A stretch of DNA of 64,000 bases from Agelas oroides (GCA_949130485.1 OX422205.1:6301035-6365034); one strand, 5' to 3'. Positions 1-12,287 are shown, counted from the first letter of the stretch. Notes: generated from the sequence alone by a model not told the origin. Made by a program: numbers and translations.

Positions 1-631
1 ATCACTGTCTCAAAGAGATGGTCGGCCACCCGCAGGTACCTCATGAAGGCTGGATCGTGTTTCTCCAAGACTTTAGCAATGTCCGAGAGTTCTGTATCCT
101 CCTTCTCACTGTCAGAATCACCAGCATTCTTACTCTGTGGGATGGAGAGTGACCGAGGGAGGGAGGGAGGGAGGGAGGGAGGGAGGGAGGGAGGGAGGGA
201 GGGAGGGAGGGAGGGAGGGAGGAGGGCTAGGACCAGTGGTGTAAGCAGCTTCTCACAGGACTACAGTAACTTGTGTTACCAGGACACTCACAATGGTCCT
301 GTACACGTTCCAGTCATCATCATTCATCCCAAAAGTGTCCTCTTTCCGTTTCGATGACTTCTTCCCTGCAGCTACACACACAAGGCACGTTAGTAGTATG
401 CTGCAGTAACAGTCTGTCAGAGGAGGTAGCTGTATTACCAGTGGCGTCTTCTGCGAGCTGTGAGATGATTCTCATCCTGTTCTGAGAGGCAGCACTCCTC
501 CGCTTACCCAGTTCCTGCTTCTTCAACTGTCTCTGTCGCTTTTGCTCCATAATCTCCTGTGTGTGTGTGTGTGTGTGCATGTGTGTGTGTGTGCATGTGT
601 GTGTGTGTGTGTGCATGTGTGTGTGTGTGTG

Positions 632-664
<33 letters not shown>

Positions 665-705
665 ATGTGTGTGTGTGCATGTGTGTGTGTGTGTGTGTGT
701 GTGTG

Positions 706-776
<71 letters not shown>

Positions 777-3496
777 ATGTGTGCATACGTGTGTGTGTAA
801 GCTTCCAGGAGTGCTGTGCTGAACAAACGGACGTACTCTTCTCCTCTCTCTCAGACTTTGCAGCCATTCCTCCGAGATCACCTCCTCTTGTGGAAGCTAC
901 ACACAAACAAACAAACAAACAAACAATTATGTCAATAATCAATGTCCTAATTACTGAGGGGTGAAACCTTCATAGCACAAACTGCAACCCTTGATGCCCA
1001 CCGCCTATCCTTCCCTCCTCACTGCTCCTCCTCCCCCCTCCTCCCCCTCCCCAACCTCTCCAGCTAGGTTCTTCAGGAGTGTAGCCAGTTTCTGCTGTTC
1101 TCCCTCGAGGTTAGTCTGCACGGAGCCAATAGCCTGGGAGAGGGCCTCAGTGGATGTCCCGTTTACCCCAACCTCCTCAAAAGCCAACTGTAGTTCCGGG
1201 TCCTCGGGGTCCATAAATTCTTGCAGCTGCTGCAGATGGAGCAGACGCTCTAGTTGTGCCTCATAGGAGGCAATCTGGAGCAAGGGAGGGGAGGGGGGAG
1301 AGGGGGGGGGGGGTTGTGTATATGTGGAGGGAAAACTTTGAGTCATGTCCAGATCAGTACCATACTATACTTCCCACTTCACACACCTTCCCCCTGGCAC
1401 CCTCACATCCTCACATTCTTACTCACCTTCCTCCTGGCACCCTCCACCCTCACACACCTTCTCCCTCGCACCCTCACCTTTTCCTCCCTCCTCTTCTGGT
1501 TCAGTTTGAGCAGCTGTTCCCGAGCCCGCTGTCTCCGTTGCTTGTCCCTCACTTCTCGTGACACATCTGTCAGAGCGGAGCCTGCTGCCGCCTGGACAGC
1601 AAACACAACCATCCAGAACAAGGAAGAAGGAACAACGAGGGCTAACTAAGAAGACCTTCTGACCTGTGTGTAGGGAAGCTGTATCAGCCTGAAGTCTTTT
1701 TCATGCCTCCCTGCGGCCCAGTCCTTCAGTTCTGCAGCATAGTCCAGTGCAATGTAGGAGTGGTGGTTGACTATTTCCTGGGCACGGGAGAGCGTGACGT
1801 GGGTCTGGAGCCCGGGGTACTTCAGCTGGAGCAGCCGGTGGAGGTAGCATACTGTGTGTAAACCACCCACGTTGATCCTGTAGTGGTGATTACCCCATTC
1901 AATGCAATAGCCTCGTTCCCATGCCTAGCCTCGTTCCCAGGCCTTCCCACCGTCCAGTTTTTGATCGCTTGCAGTATGCAAAAATGTAGTGGTGATTACA
2001 CAATAGTCTCGTTCCCGTGCCCTTGTTAAGGTACTGCAGGAGCTTATGAACTGTCATGGTCTGGTACTCCACTTAGTGTATACTTTGTTCATATAAACTA
2101 CATATCTTGTTTACAGTGTAAACTACTTTGTGTTGCCATAATTATGGTACTGACATTAGAGCTGAAACAATTTGATACTCAACTAATAACATCCATCTGC
2201 ATACTTGTTCATCATGCAGAACACTAATTACCTCTACCAACAATCTTAGCCATTATCAGTTCAAATTTGTATGCCAAGAGTGCATAAGAACAGTCAGAGC
2301 AGCCACAGCCTTGGCCAGAGCACAGTCTTGGCTAGAGCGTAGGCTCTTTTCACAAGGAAGAGCCTAGGTATGAGACCAGCTAGTGCACAAGTTCACACAT
2401 CACCTTTTGCAGTGTCGTGCATCAAACTTTCCGTCCAGTACTGGCATGATGTGTGTGGCTTGGTGTCCCGAGGAAACTACCAGTGCGTCCTGGAGTGGTA
2501 CCCCTCTCCTGGCATAGCTGTGGTATGCACTGAAGAGGGCATCGATGCCGTAGGCCACAGCTGGGATGTTGTAGTTCTCAAAAAGTAGTTCCGACATGTA
2601 CCCCCTGTGAGGAAGAAGGGAAAGGAGGAGAAGGAGGAGGGGGGGGGGGGAAGAGAAGGAAGAGAGAAGGTGGAGGGGTTGGACTGCTTACCATCACAAA
2701 TTCATTCACAATTGGTATTCCTCCTCATGCCACACACATATATATTTACTAGACACGTACCCAGACCAGGTGGCCTGGGAATGAGACTCATATCTCACCT
2801 GCAGTAGCTGGGGTTACAGACAGGCTCTGTGAGCACTACAGGATGGTCGACAGAGGTCTCCTCGTGCAACCCGAGGTGGCTGAAGGCGTGGTCCAAGATC
2901 TGCTCTTGGTAGACAAAGTTGGAGACTAGATCCCTGTCAAACTGGTTTTTCAGGGACGACCGGACTGCCTCCACGTTTGTGATATCATTGCCTATACAAG
3001 TGTAGTCAGACTCACCCTGTGTTTGTGTGTGTGTGTGCATGTGTGTTGAGACATTGGTGGGTTCAAGGGTGCGTGGCTCAACACACACCTTCTTTCCTCT
3101 CGTTCTTGCAATGGCATTCCTAAACACCAGTTGGGGGTCCTTCTCACTGGCCCACCCGACTCGACACTGCGAACATCCTGAGGAGGAAAAAGAAGAGAGC
3201 TCACTACTTGTGCCAGGGAGGGAAGGTTTGCACCCAACTCCCTTCCCCCTCACGGCAGAGGGAAAGGGAGCACGAGAGGACAACCTTGAGGCGTACCATT
3301 ATCTATGACGATCGTTGTCTTCTTCCCCTTGTGCTGTGCTGCGTACTCCTCAGTGTAGAAAGGGTCCGGAGTAACGAGAGCATCTGAGAACTTGTACAGC
3401 AAAGGGTTGGTGGGGTCTGTGCAAGAAAGAGTGTAATTGAGAGAAGTGTGCTTATAACAAGGGGACAGAAATGAGATGCTTACCCTGTAGTGCCAT
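1..3496 (-). CDS. ACTR5: Actin-related protein 5 (INO80 complex subunit), C-terminus beyond window
   Basis: Nuclear actin-fold subunit of the INO80 chromatin remodeller. Twelve exons can be read: 3496-3484, 3416-3297, 3177-3089, 3016-2799, 2604-2404, 1877-1664, 1591-1478, 1274-1056, 896-837, 556-439, 371-292 and 134 to the window edge, all with GT-AG borders and consistent phase. The first exon is only 13 nt (MALQ plus one base). Family landmarks are IVIDNG split by an intron before CSQCRVGWA, then [43 protein letters not shown] and the long charged insertion typical of ARP5 ([47 protein letters not shown]). The last actin subdomain is off the left edge. The start lies 110 bp from the LONP2 start, head-to-head. 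The short charged exons near the left edge are the least certain part. Confidence 0.88.
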
Positions 3497-3606
3497 ACTT
3501 CACACTGAATGCTGCACAATGCAGTACTTTCCTACAGTTTTCGAAAGGAGTTAAATTTAATGCAATTTTAATTTAACCCCTTAACCCTAGCGTGCAAGTC
3601 TTCATC
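3497..3606. promoter_or_regulatory. Shared 5' region of ACTR5 and LONP2
   Basis: Only 110 bp separate the two divergent start codons, so both transcripts must begin in or overlap this stretch. It is AT-rich in the middle (ttaaatttaatgcaatttta), and no clear TATA box or well-known motif stands out. Confidence 0.55.
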
Positions 3607-4266
3607 ATGTCTGGTCGCAGGGAGAAGCGGCGACTGTTGCCTACTCTGCTGCCGATCCTTCCAGCAGACAACCGCGTGCTACTCCCCGGCTCCTCTATGG
3701 TGGTGGAAGTCAATGATCCGAGGGGGTGAGCTAGCTAGCAGCAGCCTAGACTGCCGGACCACTTCACCACGTGTGGTTGGTGTGGGGGTTAATTCATACT
3801 GCATTGATCCTGCAGGCTGAGTCTGGTGGAGAGTCATTTTTGGAACGAAGAGAGCTGGAGGGGAAAGTACATTGGGGTCGTGCCACGACGAAGCAAGGAG
3901 GATAAAGTACGTCCCATCGCCCCGTGCACACCCACACACCCTCCTCTTCACTCCAGCACACCCCCACCCCCTCCAATCTATCATATTGAACTACATTATG
4001 TTTCCTTCCCTCCCTCCCCTTACCTGCTCCCTGTAGCTTCATGTGCTGGGCACTGCGGCCAGTGTGACGCAGGTGTCCGCCACCTCACACCCCTACCCAC
4101 ACTTCTCCCTCCTGGTCAGAGGACTTTGCCGGTTCCGCATCGATGACATCAGGAGAGAGACACCATTTCCTGTTGCTGCAGTAACACAGCTTGACTACCT
4201 CTTTGGCAAAGGTACTGAGCATCATTGTCCATAAATAATATGTATACACAGACACAGACAGACAGA

Positions 4267-4299
<33 letters not shown>

Positions 4300-4326
4300 C
4301 CTCACACACACACACACGCACGCATG

Positions 4327-4358
<32 letters not shown>

Positions 4359-7300
4359 CACACACACACACGACAGATGACCCTATTCCATCGGAAGTGA
4401 AGGGTCTTGCTAATGACTTCAGAACAAGTGCCAATGAGTTGGTCGAGTTACTGGATCTCCACAGCCCTACCGCCGCTAGGCTAAAGGTACCCCCCCACCC
4501 TCACCCCCACATACTCACTCACACTCACTCACCCTCTCACACATGTAGCATTTGCTGGACTCCCTCCCGGATCAGAATCTCCCTGATCTCTTTACTTCCA
4601 TCCTGAGGGCATCGTTTGAGGAGAGGCTGGAAGTGTTGGACGCAGTTGACCTCCCAGAACGCTTCAAGGCTGCTCAACCTCTTCTCCTGAGACAGATTGC
4701 AGTGAGGGGGGAGGGGGGTGAGGGAGGAGTGAGGAAGGGAGTAGGGAGGGGGGGAGTGAGGGAGAGGGAGGTGAGAGTAAGGGGGGGTGAGGGAGAGGGA
4801 GGTGGGAGTGAGGGAGAGAGTGAGGGAGGGAGGGAGTGAGGGAGGGGAAATGAGGGAGGGGGGAGTGAGGGAGGGGAAATTGAGTGCAGGAGTAAGGGAG
4901 GGAGAGGGGGAGAGTGAGGGGAGGAGGAGTAAGAGAGCGTAGCCACTTCGACTATAACGAACTGTGGTGAGAGATAGATAGACATCATGTATGCAGATGT
5001 AGCCTTGTTCCCAGGTCCCGCCCAGCTTTCCGTCACTTGCAGTATGGAAAACTGCTGGAAAGCTGGGCGGGGCCTGAGAACAAGGCTATGCAGATGCATA
5101 ACTGCTCAGTTCATGAGTTTATTGGTTATTCCTCAGACAATGAAGTTGTTGCAGAAAGCTTCGGACGCCAGGGATGTCAGAAAGGTGTGTGCGTGTATGT
5201 CATTGCATGCCTTACACATTGTGTACATGTTCCAGTCTCATTCCCAGACTGTCCTGGTATTGGAATGGGGCTGGTGTCATAGCTGTAATATTGTGCTGGC
5301 ATATACAAGTATGCAAGTTTTGTGTGTGTTGATGTTGCACTCTCTCTCATCAGCGTTGATATTGCACTCTCTCTCATCAGCCTTCTGCAATATTTCGCAT
5401 TGGTCGGCCTCGTAGGCGTGGCAGGGAGAGAGAGAGTGTTACTGATGTTGAGGGGGAGGAGGATGAGCTGTCAGAACTGGAGGGGAGGATCCAGTCTGCC
5501 AACCTTCCTGAGCATGCTTTGAAGGCAGCTCAGAAGGAACTGAAGGTATGGGAGGAGAGAGAGAGAAAAGGGTAGGGGGATTATATTTTCTCCTTCCTTT
5601 CCAGAGGCTGCAAAGTTTACCATCACAGTTCCCAGAACACTCAGTATCACGGTATGTAGTGCACATCTGATCATCTTTCCCAATCACAACTATCCCTCTT
5701 ACAACCCCTCCCACCACACCTCTTCGGATTCTCTCTCTCTTTTCCACCACACCCCCCTTCCCTCCCTCCCTCACCAACACCCCTGCAGGAACTATCTAGA
5801 GACTTTGCTGGATCTCCCGTGGTCCTGCTCCACAGACGATCGTCTAGACGTTGGGAGGGCAAAGGGAGACCTGGACGCAGACCACTATGGTCTGGAGAAG
5901 GTGAAGAAGAGATTACTGGAGTTCCTTGCAGTCAGACAGCTCAAGAACACACTCAAAGGTGGGAGGAGCTCCCTCCCTCCGTCATCCTTCCCCTCCCTCC
6001 CCTCCCTTCTCTCACTCTCTGTTCTTTCCCTCCCTCTGTTTCTCCTTCCTCTATTCCTCCTCCTCATTTGACACACAGGTCCTATCCTCTGTTTCGTGGG
6101 TGCCCCCGGAGTCGGTAAGACCAGTGTGGGAAGGTCTGTGGCTAAAACTCTCAGAAGAAAGTTCCACAGGTACATAGAGACATCCACCATCAGTCAAGTT
6201 TTGAAACACTCCTAATTTTACCTGAGATGAGGCAATGTCATTTATGTCCCATTCCCAGGCTATCTTGAAGAAAGCTTGGGAATGAGGATTACTCATAAGT
6301 TGTGGGCATACACGAGTTTGTTATTAGTTGCTGAAATCTGTCCTGTGCAGTAGGTGGCTGTACCTCTGCCTGTTTTTATTGATTGCTCAAGTCACGTTGT
6401 ATGTTTGACTGTTGCAGGATTTCATTGGGTGGAGTATGTGACCAATCAGATATCAGAGGCCACAGGTATGAAATCTGTGTTGGAATGGAAAGGGGACAGT
6501 GATGAGCTTAGGATTCAGGTTGGTTTTTCACATGGTACAAATAACTTGACCAATCAAATTGCTAAACCTCACCTCCCATGATTTGATCTTGTGACCTCCT
6601 AGGTAACCAACCTGAAGTTAGAATAGATCAGGGATGGGATTGAGATGGCGATGATTGGGTTTTTTCCCTTCAGACGAACGTACATTGGCTCCATGCCTGG
6701 GAGGATCATCCAGGGATTGAAGACAGTTGGAGTGAACAATCCTGTCTTCCTGCTGGACGAGGTGGACAAACTGGTCAGTCCAGCTCGGTGAAGAAGGCTG
6801 ACCATGGAGTTAATTATCCTCATCCCCCCCCACCACCACCACCACCCCCTCTCTCTCTATCTCTCTCTTTCTCTCTCTCCAGCAAAAGAGTCTGCAGGGT
6901 GACCCAGCAGCTGCCCTCCTGGAGGTTCTGGACCCCGAACAAAACAGCACCTTTACCGACCAGTATCCTCCCCTGTCTGAGACCTTGTGTTGTTCTCTTG
7001 TTTTTCCTCTGTGTGCTGTGAGGGAGCACAATTGTGTGGAGGAGTGGGAGTTGGGAGGGCTGAAGAGTATGGAAGACAAATGGAGGAGGTATAGGGTTGT
7101 GTCGTCATGAGGGATGGAAGAAAAGTGGGGTGGGGGGAGAGAGAGTTGGAATACCCGCTGGTATTGTATCTGACTAACATTGAGTGACATTGTGTGTAAG
7201 AAGTTCCTTGACCAGCCGTCCAGCTACCTGAACATTCCGTTTGATCTCTCTCAAGTTCTCTTCATTGCTACTGCCAACACCACCTCAACCATCCCCCCAT

Positions 7301-8812
7301 CACTGCTAGACAGAATGGAGGTGTGTGTGTGTGTGGGGGGGGGGTTACTGCTTTACCAACATGCAGATTGATAGATGAGTGTGAGTGATTTGTGACCCAG
7401 CCCTTGTGTGATGTGTGTTGCTAGGTGATTGAGGTGCCAGGTTACACCCAGGAGGAGAAGGTCGAGATCGCATTGAGACACCTCATCCCCAAACAGCTGG
7501 AGGTACGTGTCCCCCCCTCCTCCCTCAGCTGGAGGTATGTGTTGTGCATACTGTACAAATTGCATGCTAAACATGTATGTGTGTATATGTTGTGTGACAA
7601 TGTCTCTCCTTCCTCCCCTTCCTCCTCCCCTACTTCACGCAGCAACATGGTCTCACAAACACACAGCTGGAGATCCCTTCAAGAACACTCTCAGTGATAG
7701 GTATATGGTGAGGGGGGGAGGGATGGAGAGGGAAGAGAACAAGAGTCAGTTCTGAGTCTCTCTCTCCCTCCCAGCTGCCAACTACACGAGGGAGGCAGGA
7801 GTGAGGAACTTGGAACGGACAATTGGCAGTGTATGCAGAGCCATCACAGTCAAGGTGAGGTACATTAGCTCTCCTCGCTAGAGCCATCGCAGTCAAGGTG
7901 AGGTACACTAGCTCTCCGCACTAGAGCCATCGCAGTCAAGGTGAGGTACGCTAGCTCTCCGCACTAGAGCCATCACAGTCAAGGTGAGGTACGCTAGCTC
8001 TCGGTGCTAGAGCCATCGCAGTCAAGGTGAGGTACGCTAGCTCTCCGCACTAGAGCCATCGCAGTCAAGGTGAGGTACGCTAGCTCTCCGCACTAGAGCC
8101 ATCGCAGTCAAGGTGAGGTACGCTAGCTCTCAGCGCTAGAGCCATCGCAGTCAAGGTGAGGTACGCTAGCTCTCGGTGCTAGAGCCATTGCAGTCAAGGT
8201 GAGGTACGCTAGCTCTCGGTGCTAGAGCCATTGCAGTGAAGGTGAGGTACGCTAGCTCTCTGTTCTATGACCTGTTTTCAGTTTTAATTTGACAATGTGA
8301 AGGTAATTAATGATTCTGTTTTCTGTTGAATAGTGTTGTGTTTCAGATTTGGTTTGATGTCAATATGAAGACAAGCGTGCTTTGTGTAATGGCAAACACA
8401 CACCATCAGATTGTGGAAGGCGAGAGTGGTACCATGAGTGATAGACCCATTGTGGTGACCCCAGAAATGTTGGAGGACATACTCGGAGTGAGTGGTGGGT
8501 GGGCAGGTGTAGTGGCGTTCTCACAGGCCAGGGAGGCAGACACATGTTTACACAGTGATGTCACAACGGATGCATGAATGCTTGACAACTGAATATTGTG
8601 TTTCTCCCACAGCCCCGGAAGTTTGAGCACGAGCTGTCGGAGAGACTCACCAGAGCGGGAGTTGCTGTAGGTGAGATTGAGAACACTGTGACTGACTGAG
8701 AATGGGAGGGAGGGGGATGGGGGTAGCTTGCAGCTGACATGGTGTGTCTGCATTGAATTGTGTGTACAAAGGTTTCTTGCAACGCATGATCGTTATACAA
8801 CTCCAAACCCTG

Positions 8813-8864
<52 letters not shown>

Positions 8865-11800
8865 CACACACACACACACACACACACCTCAAGGTCTGGC
8901 GTGGACATCCATGGGAGGGGAGATTATGTTTGTGGAGGCGACCAAGATGCCTGGGACGGGGGAACTGACTCTCACGGGACAGCTCGGAGACGTAATGAAG
9001 GAGTCTGCACAGATTGCACTGAACTGGGTGCGGTCAAACTCTCCAGTGGTGAGCACTAGTCTTGTGCCCAGCCTGTGCGTGCCTCCCGGCGAGAAACGGT
9101 CTGGTGAGCAGAATTTCTTGGGCTTAGTCCCCAAAAGCGGTAATGACCAATGAGATTGCGAGATCGGTAATTAATACGTAGCACTTCCCTTACAACATTA
9201 AAAATCCACTCAAGCATCCGTACCATTTTTGAGCGGATTTGGCGTAAAATGTTTTGAACGTTGCTAGGTGACACTGTCGCAAAAGTGTGCCCAAGCCCAA
9301 GAAATTCGACTTGGTTCACCAGACCGTTTCTCCTCATGAGAGGGTGGGGTCTGGGGACGAGACTAGGTGAGCACATTCTCTACTAAGTCTTGCGATCATA
9401 ACATCGACACAAGAGTAGCCATTCGCCTGTACCTCATTACTGAGGTTTTGAGTGAGCTCTTACAAAGATCAAGTCAGCAAGTGGCTGTTAGCCTCAGGTT
9501 CTGTGAATGACAGAAAGCTGGTGGGGGGCCTGGGAGCTAGAGGGTAGACTAGGGGTATGTGTCAAAGAAGTGAGGAAAAATGTAGAGATTAGAGGGCAGG
9601 TTGACGCTTGGGAACAAGTCTTCAGGAACTAACTCCATGCAGAGAAGGAAGCCAGTCGGGGTAGGGGTTGTAAGGGGTTGCATGTGACTCAATTGTGACC
9701 ATGGCATCTCCAGCAGAGGAAGCTAGCTAGGTCAACAAGTGACATGTGACACGCTGAGAAGCCAATAACTGTATAAACATTTTAATTGTTCCTGCCAACA
9801 GTATACTGTCAGTCTTGTACACACAGTTGTAGCTATAAATAGAATGCTTATTTCTGTACCAAATAAATATTTGCCTTATGACAACTATAGAGTTGAAATA
9901 TGGCAGGTGTCGTTGTAATAACATCAGTTTCTGTGAAACGTATGATTTCTTGTCCGTAGAACATCAAAGCGGGATTTGAATTCCGCGTAATTTTACATGT
10001 ACAAGACTTAAAAAACATTAAAAATGTAAAAAGATGTAGGGATGGCATGCCAAAAAGTATGCAAACAAGGTAGGGATAATGCATGAAAGCAAAGGTCAAC
10101 ATATTGGCAAAGCCCATCCCTACATCTTTTTCACACTACAGTTAGTGCATGGGGGTCTTCCTAAAACATACCACAAGTTCACAACCTTTATTACTGGCAG
10201 TTCATGGCTGTAGCCTCGTTCTCAGGCCACCTCCTCCTCCCACATGGCCTGGTAATGAGGCTAGTATGACCCTCTTGGTAGCATTATGTTATACGGAACC
10301 TCTTCAACAACTTAAGCAGTGAGTTGGAGTAGACTGCAGTGTCATTAAAGTACATGGCATGGTTTTAACCTCGTCCCCAGGCCACATTCCTTCTCCCACA
10401 TGTTGGCTCAGGAACGAGGCTAATATGATCTAGCAGCATTACAGTAGTGTGAACAAGATGTAGGGATGGGCTTTGCCAATATGTTGACCTTTGCTTTCAT
10501 GCATTATCCCTACCTTGTTTGCATACTTTTTGGCATGCCATCCTTACATCTTTTTAAGTCTTGTTTCTGTGCTTTTTTGATGTTAATCTCAGTTACAGTT
10601 AGACCTAAGCCTAAGAAGAATATTTCAAGTGTAACTGCAACACCAGAACTTTTGAAACGGCGTTGACAGTTTAGTAGTGGTTCCAGGCATGTCGTATGAT
10701 TTCTTGTCCGTAGAACATCAAAGCGGGATTTGAATTCCGCGTAATTTTACATGTATATGCCCTCAAAATAGCTTACTACGATCATCCTACTTTCGTTTGA
10801 AACGACGCTGTCCTGCACACAATCTCAGCTAGCCGGGTTCTTCGACACTTTCAGCGCCATTTTATGTCGTGACGTCACTTCCGCACTGCAATTGAACCAA
10901 TCCTTGTACAGTGCATATGGTTCTTTTTAGCCATCTGAAGGTTGATCACACCATTTTCAGCACATAGGACAATCTGTAAGCTGGCCTTCCCATCCAACTT
11001 ACTGACTGGTAGAAGAAATAACTGAGAGTTATGGTAGCCTTGTCCCCAGGCCTCGCCATGTTAATCTTCTTCCGTTTACATTCATAATAATACATGTGAG
11101 AGCAGGGAAGAAGCACTCATCTGCTTCCGTGTATTATTGTGAATGCTAACAGAAGGGGGAAGGCCTGGGACGAGGCTAGAATTTATAACTAGGACAGCTC
11201 ACCGGATCTTGCCATTATAGTCAACCCTCTGTCTCTCACTCTCTCTCTCACTCTCCTCCCTCTCTCTCCCTCTCTCTCCCTCTCCCTCCCTCTCCCTCCC
11301 TCTCCCTCCCTCTCCCTCCCTCTCCCTCCCTCTCTCCCCTCCCTCCTCCCTAGTATGGCTTCAGTTGTGGCAGCCTTGAAGCCACAGACATTCACGTCCA
11401 CTTCCCAGCTGGTGCTGTTGGGAAGGACGGCCCCTCTGCTGGTGTTACCATAGCAACAGTACTGGCCTCATTGTTCAGTGGGCAATGTGTGCGGTCAGAC
11501 ACTGCGATGACAGGGGAAGTAACGCTGAGAGGACTTGTACTCCCAGTGAGTGGCATTGCAAGGTGTCCAGTAATTAAAGGGGCATACCCAATGGAAAAAC
11601 TTTGTTTCTCTTGCTCATGTTAGCGATCACTAGGAACATCTACAAACTCTTTCTTCCCGGAATAATGTCATTGTAACTTGTGTTACTGTGGAGCAAAATA
11701 GTTTGAAGGCGCCTCTTGCTAGTTACTTCTTCCATATTCTGTCAGCTATGACTGTGTACACAACTGTATGATGATGTCATGGTGATGTCATTCGTGGACC

Positions 11801-12287
11801 ATTAGCTTTTGAGACAGGAGCATGTATAGTAAACATGTCATCACACTCTCTTGCTATGTACCCTGACAGGTTGGTGGCATCAAGGAGAAAGTGCTGGCTG
11901 CCCATCGTGCTGGGATCAAGCGTATTATTCTGCCAAAGAGGAACGAGAAGGTCATCCATTGCTGTAATACATTAGCATTGTATACCTTCTCTGAACAGAA
12001 ACAGTTTGACCTTGTTGCCAAGTTCCTCCCACTAAATTGAGTTTTGTTTCATTCCTGTTTTAGGACATGGCAGAACTACCAGACGGAGTGAAGGTAGAAA
12101 ACATTATTTTGAGTACAGCTTCAACGTCATTAGATTCTTGTTCAATCTAGTGTCTACGATTCAGCTGCTGTTTGGTTCCTCTCCTTATCTCTCTCAGAAC
12201 GAGCTGACATTTACGCTGGTGACCACGCTGGAGGAGGTTCTGCTACAGGCATTTGAGGGTGGACTCAAACCAACAAGCAAGCTCTAA
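3607..12287 (+). CDS. LONP2: Peroxisomal Lon protease 2
   Basis: ATP-dependent AAA+ serine protease of the peroxisome matrix. Twenty-four exons encode 797 aa: 3607-3725, 3816-3906, 4037-4211, 4377-4486, 4549-4701, 5137-5184, 5381-5545, 5605-5651, 5789-5958, 6079-6169, 6418-6465, 6674-6773, 6883-6962, 7224-7320, 7425-7502, 7643-7700, 7775-7854, 8410-8487, 8613-8670, 8894-9048, 11354-11545, 11870-11950, 12064-12093, 12198-12287. The order is N-terminal substrate domain, Walker [10 protein letters not shown], Walker [11 protein letters not shown], sensor ATANTT, then the protease domain with catalytic Ser in KDGPSAG and Lys in VGGIKEKV. The last three residues are SKL, the canonical PTS1 signal, which separates it from mitochondrial LONP1. 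The start of exon 18 (8410) is the least certain border. AATAAA lies at 12486. Confidence 0.95.
5000..5088. mobile_element. 89-bp MITE with 8-bp TSD
   Basis: An almost complete palindrome in a LONP2 intron, starting TAGCCTTGTTCCCAGG and ending with the inverse (CCTGAGAACAAGGCTA). It is flanked by TGCAGATG on both sides (4992-4999 and 5089-5096), a clean 8-bp target-site duplication. This is a minimal single-hairpin member of the main family in this window. Confidence 0.85.
7840..8262 (+). repeat. 43-bp tandem array carrying a splice donor
   Basis: About ten copies of a 43-bp unit that begins inside LONP2 exon 17. Each unit repeats the last 15 bases of the exon (GCCATCGCAGTCAAG), its donor GTGAGG and about 22 bp of intron ending in CACTAGA. 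The first copy is the real exon end at 7854; later copies differ by a few bases. The array therefore holds about nine extra copies of an authentic 5' splice site. Confidence 0.9.
8813..8887 (+). repeat. (CA)n microsatellite
   Basis: A pure CA run immediately upstream of the acceptor of LONP2 exon 20. Other dinucleotide runs lie at about 557-800 (TG), 4266-4372 (CA) and 62378-62400 (CA). Confidence 0.95.
9057..9365. mobile_element. 309-bp MITE on a LONP2 splice donor
   Basis: Starts TAGTCTTGTGCCCAG and ends GGGACGAGACTA. Flanked by GGTGAGCAC at 9048-9056 and 9366-9374, a 9-bp duplication whose first base is the last base of exon 20 and whose next eight are the intron donor. The inner arms pair over roughly 90 bp (GAGAAACGGTCTGGTGA with its inverse near the right end). 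Confidence 0.88.
9939..10755. repeat. Fold-back element flanked by 63-bp direct repeats
   Basis: A 63-bp sequence beginning CGTATGATTTCTTGTCCG occurs identically at 9939-10001 and 10693-10755. Between the copies are inverted arms at 10002-10137 and 10448-10563 that match over more than 100 bp. The left arm has a 17-bp insertion and the loop contains two short MITEs (10211-10263 and 10371-10422). Open frames across the arms give the same peptide on opposite strands and are repeat artefacts. A fragment of the arm end recurs at 19821-19856. Confidence 0.85.
10840..10880. promoter_or_regulatory. Promoter-like CRE/ETS cluster inside a LONP2 intron
   Basis: Within 40 bp are AGCGCCATTTT (YY1-like), TGACGTCA (a full CRE palindrome) and CACTTCCGC (ETS-like). 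This motif set is typical of CpG-type promoters and is unlike the surrounding repeats. On the minus strand it leads straight into an ATG with only 11 codons before a stop. It may be a captured promoter fragment or an internal promoter; function unknown. Confidence 0.35.
11035..11178. mobile_element. 144-bp MITE
   Basis: Ends TAGCCTTGTCCCCAGGCC and GGCCTGGGACGAGGCTA. The inner arms (TTCCGTTTACATTCATAATA and its inverse) match the element at 53978-54103, so these two form one subfamily. I could not find a clean target duplication. Confidence 0.75.
11222..11350 (+). repeat. CT-rich (CTCTCCCTCC)n tract
   Basis: A pyrimidine-rich simple repeat that runs into the acceptor of LONP2 exon 21 and probably serves as its polypyrimidine tract. 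Confidence 0.9.

Noticed and set aside
320-964. Overlapping open frames of about 80-170 codons on both strands (His/Thr or Cys/Val repeats)
   Set aside because: They are translations of the (TG/CA)n microsatellite at 557-800 in an ACTR5 intron. The real ACTR5 exons nearby are in other frames.
2735-2798. Possible fifth donor-hitting MITE after ACTR5 exon 4 (minus strand, GTGAGATAT before a GTCTCATTCCCAGG end)
   Set aside because: The putative second copy (GTAAATATA) matches too poorly to call a target duplication. Kept out of the count.
10466-10666. Plus-strand frame with the same 30-residue peptide as a minus-strand frame at 9848-10117
   Set aside because: The identical peptide comes from the inverted arms of a repeat element, not from two genes.
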